Origin: Lineus longissimus
Lineage: Eukaryota > Nemertea > Pilidiophora > Heteronemertea > Lineidae
DNA length: 64,000 bases
Reading direction: 5' to 3'
NCBI RefSeq assembly: GCF_910592395.1
Contig: NC_088314.1
Coordinates: 9,858,001-9,922,000, forward strand
Every line of letters starts with the position of its first letter. The stretch's first letter is position 1. Under the pieces are notes generated by a model that was not told the DNA's origin, ran no database searches, and worked only from the letters and a program-made list of their open reading frames with translations. Of the stretch, positions 48,101 to 56,600 are shown piece after piece. The position numbers and the translations under genes are program-made.

Positions 48101-49654
48101 TTGATAAAGAGTAGACAGTTTGTAGCTGTTTTTAAGGTTTGAATAGCCTTTTAAAAAAATTTTCAAATCATGCTCAAAAGAACAGTTTTCGGCACCAGTG
48201 ACGTCTTCGATGGCGGGTTTGGACGAAAGTTCGAATTGATTCTGTTTAGGAAGTTATGTGTGATATATTACGACATAATTATATGGTATCTAGGTTATGT
48301 CTGAGATGACTTATAGCTATCAGTCGTACTGTGACAAATAAAAATCAAAGTTAGACAAGGAATTTCCCACATATTTCAATTTCAATTGAGACAGCAGGTT
48401 ACTTTTGGTAGTTGGTGTCATAAAAGAAGAGGTTTAAGGCTTGTAGGTGGGCCCCTTATCCAAGGTATTAAATTGGTGTGGCCTAACCAAAACTATTTAA
48501 TCGATACTTACCTGGTGCAATCACTATTCTAGGCATCAAAGGAGTTGGTTTTTCCGTGCTAACAAGTTTGTAGAATGGCCGATCCTTCAGAAATGCCATG
48601 TTGTAGAGGTAAAGATCAGTTTTTTCGGTGTTACGTACAGTGACAGGCACACTGGTTTTTTTCCCCTTCTCAATGTTCACAGTGAGGTCGATGACACCAC
48701 CAGTGGATTTCTCCTGGTTTTCACAAACCACTTTTATACCACACTTGTCTTTCAGCAGCTCAGACCTGGATCAAATTGAAAAACGGTTTTTAGGTTATTC
48801 AACAAGGGCAGCATGGAATTTTCAAAATTCAGACATCAACTTGATCTGCCATCTAGTTGCAAAACCAAAAGTTTGTAGATTAATTCGTTTTTGATTTGGC
48901 ATGATTAAATTCCACATTTGCCGCTAATTGTTAATGCATTATCATGAGATTTATGTTCGTGTTTGCCTTCGGAACCACGGAAATAAAATGGGTGCGAACA
49001 GCACCCATTTTACAGAAATTGGTGGAAGGAGAATTGACTTACAAAATGTGGACAATACAACATCATGTGATTGGGGTAGGTCAACGCAACGTACACACGA
49101 GTTGAACGCCTATGATGCACCAGTGACACGCTTATCTCTTTACGTTTTGTGTATAATACGCGCGACCTACACGTGACTCACGTGCGACCGACACACTGGG
49201 AATGACGTGAGTTACAGGATGTCAATTATGATTGGGACTGTAGATTAGAATGTCGCCACGAGCCATGGAAACACACAAACACATTTGGATGGATAAGAGA
49301 GTTGTGCAAATCCAGAGAAGAGCACAGAAGACTAGAAAGACATGTATAATCGTCCTACCTGTGTTTCCTTAGCCCAGCCAATATCACAGTCCTCAGATGG
49401 CGCTTACCACCAGCATGTTCTCTCATCATGAGCACAGAATTCAATGTCAGATTACATATCTGACACTTGAACCAAGTGCCATGATATGGAACGACATGTG
49501 GAGGCAAATCCAGTTGAGCATTTGACTCAGCTGAGGGTACCACCAGGAGTGTTGCAGGTTTATTGGTGGCAATGTTCTGATCAACTGCAAGCCGATCGAC
49601 TGAGGTCTTGTAAGCCAGTCTGAGGGCAGGAACTGGTCTTGCACGCCAAGCCAT
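36102..49654 (-). CDS. MOV10-like: MOV10-like SF1 RNA helicase B with one N-terminal C2H2 zinc finger
   Basis: Sixteen coding exons: 49654-49359, 48765-48512, 47832-47589, 46937-46800, 46199-46037, 44491-44337, 43975-43790, 42983-42836, 42162-41998, 41606-41503, 40437-40223, 39729-39317, 38700-38524, 38240-38146, 37252-37134 and 36175-36102. They total 2946 bases, or 981 residues. It is clearly a paralogue of helicase A: exons 1-15 match exons 3-17 of A with the same phases. One matrin-type finger (C64, C67, H80, H86) remains; the exons for the first two fingers are missing, and the frame has a TGA upstream of the chosen ATG with no acceptor between. Helicase motifs are intact: GPPGTGKT (512-519), DEAG (635-638), [21 protein letters not shown] and NVATTRAK. 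The C-terminus differs: exon 15 has the MOV10-like [15 protein letters not shown], then a strong donor. The short last exon (stop TAG at 36102) is the weakest call; unspliced, the frame would run on to about 36937. The role is as for MOV10 helicases in RNA silencing and restriction. Confidence 0.9.
37363..37740 (+). repeat. Tandem repeat of about 115-130 bp, about 3.3 copies
   Basis: Units contain ATCCCTATGAAGAGAGCACTG, GTGTACATTTTCTG and CAAGACAGAA(A)CCC in the same order. It lies in the intron between the exons ending at 38146 and beginning at 37252 of helicase B. A family 5 repeat follows immediately. Confidence 0.8.
37747..38052 (+). repeat. Family 5 dispersed repeat
   Basis: Third copy: ACCGAAAACGAGTCATTTA, TTGGTGGCCAAGTCAAGAATC, GCCACTGTTTTTGAAACA, GACGACGGACACTGCGGT and ATAGACTCTCCT. 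It contains a small GTCAGT triplication near 37890. Confidence 0.7.
39868..39932. repeat. Two copies of the palindrome GACGTAGATCTACGTC in a short direct repeat
   Basis: AATGATGTAGATCTACGTCATT and CAATGACGTAGATCTACGTC lie about 42 bases apart. Each is a near-perfect or perfect palindrome with TGACGTAG half sites. They lie in the helicase B intron between 39729 and 40223. Confidence 0.85.
40511..40796. mobile_element. Family 4 MITE with internal 41-base duplication
   Basis: Ends are AAAGGCCTACGCCGTTCGTA and GCGTACCCCTTT. The block ACTGCACTACGGTATTGTG through GGATTTCTATTTA is present twice in tandem. It lies in the helicase B intron 5' of exon 11. Confidence 0.75.
41088..41459. mobile_element. 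372-bp MITE with perfect 17-bp terminal inverted repeats
   Basis: AATAGCATTCCGCGAAG at 41088-41104 is exactly complementary to CTTCGCGGAATGCTATT at 41443-41459. A second inner inverted pair (ATGTCGGAC and GTCCGAC) lies near 41158 and 41370. It lies in the helicase B intron between exons 10 and 11. No coding capacity. Confidence 0.75.
41913..41982. mobile_element. Family 3 MITE, right half only
   Basis: ACTAGTGTCCTCAATAGAG, AGAGGTGTCCGC and GAGAGGTTCTACTGTA match the right half of 60155-60336. It lies 16 bases from the donor of helicase B exon 9 (low end 41998). Confidence 0.65.
42375..42620 (+). mobile_element. tRNA-Met-derived SINE
   Basis: The head resembles a tRNA: A box GGTAGCGCAGTTG, anticodon-loop-like CTCATGA with CAT, and B box GGGTTCGACTCCC. 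The body then runs to GCGCTATATAAAAGACTCATTATTATCATTA-type sequence, the usual simple tail. It lies in the helicase B intron between exons 8 and 9. The arm pairings are imperfect, so it is not a working tRNA gene. Confidence 0.8.
43790..43975 (-). other. Helicase B exon 7, donor GTTTGT shared with helicase A
   Basis: The exon ends with the same weak GTTTGT donor in both paralogues (A exon 9 at 21880, B exon 7 at 43790). This fixes the boundary and the phase (2) in each gene, where protein similarity alone is ambiguous. Confidence 0.75.
44587..44990 (-). mobile_element. tRNA-derived SINE with 15-bp target site duplication
   Basis: On the minus strand it begins GGAGCCTCATGGCCTAGTGG (A box) with B box GGGTTCGATCCC, and ends in a (GAA)n tail at 44587-44606. 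TTGATATCACGGTAC flanks it exactly on both sides (44572-44586 and 44991-45005), marking a target-primed insertion. It lies in the helicase B intron between exons 5 and 6. Confidence 0.88.
46561..46780. mobile_element. Family 1 palindromic MITE
   Basis: GGGTACCCCCATTTCGGCTAG on the left faces CTAGCCAAAATGGGGGTACC on the right, and AATCCTAAAGCAATTAGAACT faces AGTTCTAATTGATTTTGGAT. It ends about 20 bases from helicase B exon 4. Confidence 0.8.
46961..47142. mobile_element. Family 3 MITE, full length
   Basis: TACAGTAAAACCTCTC on the left and GGGAGGTTCCACTGTA on the right, with GAGAGGTGTCC blocks between. It lies in the intron about 23 bases upstream of helicase B exon 4 (high end 46937). Confidence 0.8.
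47414..47568. repeat. Short foldback with TGACCCATCACACCAAA ends
   Basis: GTGACCCATCACACCAAAAT faces TTTGGTGTGATGGGTTAC about 150 bases away. It lies in the helicase B intron between exons 3 and 4 and is a likely MITE. Confidence 0.7.
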
Positions 49655-49862
49655 TACGAGATTTTCGGACAATTGGCGTAAATCACGATATCAAAACTGA
49701 ATAGAAATATCTGAAAATCAGAAAAAGAACAAATTAAGTTTTAGAGAGCTGACTGATCTCTCCCACGAACTCTAGAGTTTTAGTGTGTTTATTGAAAATG
49801 AGTGATACAAATAATCTCTGACATGTCCGAGGGAGTGATTTACAACTCTCAGACGTACATCA

Positions 49863-50040
49863 CCTTTAAGACAGCACCAAGATTAAACTATCATCCTCGG
49901 TTCTAGTATCGTACTTCTATGATTTGTATGAATGAAAACCTCACTCAGAACTCTTAAACTCTAAGAGGTTGCAGTGCACACACCTCGAGACACTGCTCTC
50001 TCATTGTCGGCATGAACAAACAACCAGTGAAAATGCGAGT
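49863..50040. repeat. Dispersed repeat, copy upstream of helicase B
   Basis: Same order of landmarks as 16343-16520: AAGACAGCACCAAGATTAAAC, CCTCGGTTCTAGTATCGTAC, ATGATTTGTATGAATGA and GGCATGAACAAACAACCAGT, in the same orientation. Confidence 0.7.
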
Positions 50041-50174
50041 CATTCTCCGAAGCAGCGATAATAATCAAGCATATTTTAGGACGACCTCACCACACTACGA
50101 GATACAATTTCCACTCAAAGTCAGACGGCTCACCTTACTGACTTTGCCTCCAAAGGCCGTGAAAATCTATTCCA

Positions 50175-50413
50175 GGTAAAAGATACCTCGTTCGATGGAA
50201 CAGAATTTGTAATTGAATTTAAAAATGTCCGATTGCGGAAATGCGTACACTAAATATAAATTTCAACATTGTCATTGTCTAGACAGATATAAAAATACTA
50301 GGAGTACCAAGTTTAAACAAATTTGTACACATAATAACTGCACTACGGCATTGTGTATTAGTGGATTTCTATTTAACTGGACCACAAGTAATTACGAACG
50401 GCATACCCCTTTA
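50175..50413. mobile_element. Family 4 MITE, decayed left end
   Basis: The interior and the right end (AATTACGAACGGCATACCCC, then TTT) match 40511-40796. The left end, AAAAGATACCTCGTTCG, is diverged. Confidence 0.6.
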
Positions 50414-51479
50414 CAGTGACACAGTATTTTCTGAGCCTATAGTGAAGTAGGCAACAGTTATTTCGTCAAAAAATCTCCACAATAGCCATGAATACAATCC
50501 ACTAAATTGAAAATAGAGTACAATGTTAATACCATACCTGTTTCCACTAGCTGTCTCAAGAATAGTTCAATGAATAAAATGGCCAAAGTTGTTATACTAG
50601 TCTAATACCGATGCTGTCAAATTTTACACTGAGGGCACCCTTATATACACCTCAATTTTAGACCTGCAGTCAGCTAAATCACACGTCATTCAGTGAAAGT
50701 AACTGAGAAACTAGTTCTACTTTCTGGCCTGGGGAAAACCCACAATTTGTTTCAGTGTAATTATGTTATTTATCATACTCTAAACGGCGTCTCCTCTTAT
50801 TGACAGATTGGAGTGATATATTGATTGAATGAATCACCCTGTGACAGAGGGAGGGTTTTTTTATGGCCACTGTATTCATGGTATTCACAACATGATGAAC
50901 TAAAATTAATTATTCAATATATAATGATTATGGTTTAATCAGAGTTAAGCATGCTCACTGTGGTGTCATTGGTGAATGTAGATTTTACCATGCTTAAAAT
51001 ATGGTGAAATATTTTACCGTCCTCCCAATTCACAATGGTAAATTGTGGATTTACCATAATGAAAATGGGACGCCTTTTCCCTAAGTGGTGTCCTGCAAAT
51101 TCACTGTCCAGGACCAGGGGGAATTCGTAAACTTTGGTGCAGAATTTGGTCGTTTTGGAGGCTGCTATGGGTTAGTGCTTTTGTTCATCTGTTAAAAACG
51201 ATGGAATAATCCGTGTATGCATGTATGTATGTAAGCCTAGGATGAAACACACTTCGACACAACCGATGGTATGGCATGCATGGCGGCTTTACTAAAACAC
51301 GGAATTCTGTGGATTTCCGCAGACTACGGCAGCAGTTATTTCTCAGCTCCGATCCGACCTTCCTCGCGGTCCCCACCTGCGTTTATCAACATGGCCGAGA
51401 CGTCACCGTCCAAGTCCCCGGGTGCCATTACAACAAATATAGCCTAGCCTAGGAAAGAAAATAGGTAATTGAAGCTCTC

Positions 51480-53070
51480 TATGGGCGGTTATTACCGCAA
51501 ATAAAGACAAACCAAAGCAAAGACACTTGTGTAGCATATCAAGGACACGTAGATTGATACTCCTATGTGTGCCACATCAAAGACATCTTGATGCGAAGTC
51601 AACAGACGGCGCCACCGTCTTGGGAAAAGTAAAAACGACATCGACAACTTCAGGTTTTTGTTGATATAAGCGACTAGCGGGAAAATGCACATGTGTTGTT
51701 ATGTCACTATTGCATCTATTCGTAGTAGACTGTCGTATTTTAAGATCCCCTTTCTTTTCAACATCATCAATCATACTAGTATATCATAACCATGGATAGA
51801 GATAAGTTAGAAAACTGTGTCAACCTCCTTCAACTTTTTACTTTTCCCAAGAGGGTGGCGCCGTCTGTTGACTTCGCATCGTTATCTTTGACGTGGTGTA
51901 TGGTCCAGAGAGATATTGCCTTCATGTCTTATCTGTGCTGTGTATGGCTCATGAAAACGGCTTACTGGACTTTGCGCAACGAAACGAAACGAGCGAAATG
52001 GGGGAGCGACCATTATGTTTTACCCCGGTACGTCAAGTTCGATACATGGTGTCAGTCACCAGTATGGATGTGTTTTCCATTATGAATATGTGTTTTTAAA
52101 AATCAAAATCATATGAATTTCCTTTCCATTAGAAGTAAACGAGGATGACGTTTCAGTTTAGGAGCCTAAGTTTTGTGGTCCCAATGGCCAAATTAACCCC
52201 TCGTTGGCTGAAAAGTCGATTCACCGGTCACAAATGGTCGAAAATGACCCCCAAAACTTCAGACCCCCAACCTGGTAATTATCACGGTCAGTCCACAACA
52301 AAATTTCTATGGTTTGAAGATCTAACCCCGGGCTGTATTATCTGCCGGAAATTGATTTTCGTCGGCACGTCTGAGAAAAATCTATGGGGCGCTAAACTTG
52401 ACCAACTCAACTTTTTTAATGCATTAGCAATTTGATAATAAATGTAGTGTGTACCCGTAACCGCTTGAGGTCTGGACTTAAAACTTTGTTTACAAATTCA
52501 CACCAAATTTCGTTTCAAAATTATTCTTTGTTTGGCACCAGGGGGCGTAATGCAAAAAAACATGAAACAGACGATACGGCCCGTAGTTTTGTTGATACGA
52601 ATCGTTTCCTGTATGGCCGTTACAAGCCGCTGTCTGAATATGATGTGAACCTGTTCAATGAAAAAAATGCTGATAATGACTTACACGGCTTGTTCGCATC
52701 GTAAACATAGTGGTACCCGGGTATAACTGTCTTTGCGTTTGGCCTAATTTTACAACGATTACTCCCCATGTAACCACGATCTAGGATGGACAGGCTGTGT
52801 ATTATGAATAGGAAAAGTCACCTAGGGACCGTTGCGTAGAATACTTTTTTGGCGAAATATTGCGCAAAGTCCAGTAAGCCCATGAAAACAACTGTCCATC
52901 CTAGGTTGCGGTCTAGTTTTATCTATGCTGTATCAAACAAAAACAAAACATGCATTCCAGATATCTTTGATGTGGCACACGTAGGAGTATCAATCTACGT
53001 GTCCTTGATATGCTACACAAGTGTCTTTGCTTTGGTTTGTCTTTATTTGCGGTAATAACCGCCCATAGCT
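51480..53070. mobile_element. Foldback element of about 1.6 kb with 105-bp terminal inverted repeats
   Basis: 51480-51587 (TATGGGCGGTTATTACCGC onward) is nearly the exact complement of 52964-53070. Inside, 51590-51629 faces 51841-51880 (about 40 bases, GCGAAGTCAACAGACGGCGC core), GGCTTACTGGACTTTGCGCA near 51958 faces its complement near 52862, and CTAGGATGGACAG at 52780 faces CTGTCCATCCTAG at 52892. No transposase was recognised, so it is probably non-autonomous. Confidence 0.8.
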
Positions 53071-53219
53071 CTCATCTAATGCCTTATCAGGCTTATGCTC
53101 TGGGAGAATGAGTGTAATCAACTGATCATGTAGATCATTGTCACGGACATCCGTCAAATATGACCTGGATATATGACATTCGGTAGGCCTACACTGTAGT
53201 GTATCCATGTAATTTCAGT

Positions 53220-53380
53220 CGCCTGTTTGCAATCTCTCACTCGCCTGTGACAACGAGGGCGGCATGTTATTCTCACTCACCTGTGTGCAATCTCTCACTC
53301 GTGACAACGAACGCAAGCATGTATTTCTCACTCACCTGTGACAACGAACATGTTATTTGACTTCACCTGCTCATTTATCA
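53220..53380 (+). repeat. Imperfect tandem repeat 5' of Artemis
   Basis: Three to four copies of a unit containing CTCACTCACCTGTGACAACGA and GCATGTTATT lie about 240-400 bases before the Artemis ATG. They could affect its promoter. Confidence 0.7.
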
Positions 53381-53620
53381 GGACATGATTTACCTGTTTA
53401 CGTGTTTCCTGCAGAGTAAACTCATTTAATCTTGAATCTTTGAAACTGACAGTGCGTGTACGATGTGGGGATTCCCCACAATTTTAACCGTCGTGAAAAT
53501 CTTCTCCCGAATTTCTGTCATGGCGGCCTCCGTAAAATGAAAAAATTTGTAGTTTTCTCGAATGTTTTACCATTTTCTAAAGAACTCACAGGCTACCAAG
53601 GCATTCTAAACGGATAGAAA

Positions 53621-56600
53621 ATGAGTACCTTTATGGGGTTGATGAAGGAGTACTGTAGTTTGTCCATTGATAGATTTGATGGCGAGAATTTGCGGTCAAC
53701 GGCGTTCTTCCTCTCCCATTGTCACCAGGGTAAGAATTTCGCACACAGAAATGTACGTGGTTATTGCGTACCATATTTCGCCAGGTCCAAAAATTTGGCA
53801 ACTGGCGAAATGTCTTCTCAGTGCAACTCAGGTGAGAACCAGCAGATTAATCTCAGTGAATGTTAATTCTGGCTAAAGTTCAAGGTGCTAGACCACTTTC
53901 ATTTCAAGATCTTTGGGATTCGTGTGTCTTGGAGGTGATACTTTGCGCACGACGCGACGTTGGGCTACTTTCTTGACAAATCTGTACTACTATCCAACTG
54001 AGTGGCCAGGGAATGAAATTAATAGAATACAGTCCTTTCTGAATTGCTGCCGCCAAACTTTTTCATTATTTCCCATGACAGAAATCCATAAACGACCTTT
54101 TTTAGTTTTTCCTTGCCTTACTAGTTACTACCGGCCACACCATTCGGGAGGAACCTTCTATTTCCTTTCTGTTTCCGTTAATTTCGGGGCGAGTGTTTCA
54201 TTTCATCATGCCAATTTAGGTCGGAAGTCATATTTTGTAAATTCTGACTTGGGCTTGCTATGTTGAGGGTCACATGAATGAACCTTTTGAGATAAAGACG
54301 AACTAGAGCCCAAACAAAACACACTCGAATTCGAAACACATCAGATTGCCTATGCAAACTTCAGACAATGCCATAAGCCACTGTGACCATTTGTTCAAAG
54401 TGAAATGCATGACTGATCAGCACCCAAAAAAACTTCTACGAAATGGTCCATCTATCCATGCACTTGATTGGGAACAACGTTTACATAATGTAGTGTTGGC
54501 CATCGTCGCGTCACGTCACCATGCATTTTTACATTACTGTAACATGACGTGATGCGACATCTTCGTAAACGTCCCCAATCAATTGCATCGATCTATAGTC
54601 TTTAGGTGAAGATTGTGTTTTGGATGGTTTCGTCACCGACAGAGCAGATCCCAAACAAAACAAATGCGCAATCCAACAAGGTCAGCCACTGTGACCCTTT
54701 CTTTTAAGTGCAACGCATGACTGGTCAGCACCCAAACAAACACTTTTTTGCGAAATAATCCTTGCATGTTCTACCGTAATTTATCTAATACGTAATTTGT
54801 AATTGCAGATCATATGAATGGTTTGACATCCTCTATGTTCAGCTATCATCTGGGGTCAAGGTAAGCTTAAACTACATTTCTGTCTAAATCCAGCTCTTTC
54901 TAATGTCATACTACACTTGAATTAAAATTTAGTAGTTTACATATAATCAATGATTCAAGGTGAGTATACTTTTTTTGAGACACCCTGTATAGGTTATCAT
55001 GGTCTTGTCCCTGTGGCCTGGGATGAAGGTTATTATGAAAGGAGTTTGGATCTTACTTAGCTTCTGGGCAAACCTGAACCCATGAATGCAGAACAAGGCC
55101 AGTCTCAATCCTGCTGGACCTGGATACAGCTCAAGTGAGCATGTGGTTCATGGACCATTTCATTTTCTTCTGTTTCAGTATCAAGTATCGTCTTTACTGC
55201 TCAGACATCACAAAAGTTCTGCTGGAAACTGACACAAGATATGTCCATCTTCAAAAACACCTGGTAAGTTAGTTTGAGACATCCTGAATTGTGATATGTA
55301 ATATAAACCAATGATTGGTGGTTACTTTTAGATACAGAGCTTCATCGTTTTAGCAGGGATGTCAAGAAGAATCGACCATGACAATATGGTAAGATTATAA
55401 ACTATGCCTATTCGACCTCAAAATTTTTAACGACAGCCATTCTGTTTCATTTCAGACTGTTTTGCCAATTAATCAGCCTACAACTATACAAGTGCCGGAC
55501 AAGGTCACTGGAAAGGTGAGTTAGCCATTTGCCTACTCACCTCCGTCGTGCTACCCCAGGGCCCTGTCGCTCATGCGGTTTCAGAGACAAATGCCAGTGT
55601 TAGCTCAACTAAGCGTTGTTGGTTTCAGTAAATGTTTTTCACAATAGTAGCATTGGGACTAACGCTAAGGTTACTGATTTTGAAGATTTCAAGGACTTCA
55701 GAATCATTTTAAAGGCATTTGGGGGCATAATTTAATGTAGCATTTACATTGGATAAAACAAATTAGGAGGTCATTTTCAACAACAACAACAAATTTTAGG
55801 GGGCAGCCATTTTTATAGGGGCGGCGGAAATTTGATCCCCCCAGGGGGTAGTTGGTAGGGGGCAGGGCATCCCTTTATTAAAGGGTGTGGAGAACACTGT
55901 CCCCATAGATGACAGGCGGTTAACTAAAAATTTGGGCATTTGGTAAAATAGTTTACAAATAATTTTTATCAACAAACTTTTACATCAATTTTCTCAAAAA
56001 TACAAATTGTGGATTAGCCCACTCTTGATCTAAGCCCTTCAATTGCTAGTTTACAACATATAATTCATGTATTTCAGGATGAGCTAATAACAGTCACGCT
56101 GATACCAGCTGGTCATTGCCTAGGATCTGTCATGTAAGTATCATTGGCACACACACAAAAAAGAGATGAAGTCAGTAAGTTATTTTGGTGATATGAATGA
56201 AACTGGAAGTTTGACCATTGGAAATATTCATTTAAGATTAACACACTTTATTTAAAATCATGGAGTATGTTATCTTTGAGAATATGGGTATTCAGGGTCT
56301 ATGACATGAAAATCATGGCCTGCATGTAAGACCTGAATCAACATTATCAGAAACTATGATGGGAAGTTTGATAGGTCTGTTATTGGGACATGCTCTGAAT
56401 CAGTCTTTTGAACAAGTTCAGCAGTATCCTGCCTCAATTCTTGTCTTCTATTTGTCATTTTATTATTGCAGTAAAAAATGTTTATATACATGTATTTCAG
56501 GTTCCTGTTTGAGGGCAATGAAGGGACGGTTCTTTACACTGGAGATTTCAGGCTGCCTCAAGGCGGACCAGCTAGGATATCACCACTCATGTCAGGAGCA

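Larger units (their letters stand above)
49655..53620. other. Intergenic region between helicase B and Artemis (divergent promoters)
   Basis: Both flanking genes start outward from here, so their promoters lie within it. It contains the repeat shared with 16343-16520 (49863-50040), a decayed family 4 MITE, a large foldback at 51480-53070 and tandem repeats at 53220-53380. A short ATG frame at 51391 (18 codons to TAG, no good donor) is not supported as an exon. Confidence 0.55.

Noticed and set aside
51391-51447. ATG-initiated exon of 18 codons (MAETSPSKSPG)
   Set aside because: It stops at TAG, and the only GT inside (G|GTGCCA) is a poor donor; no partner exon was seen.
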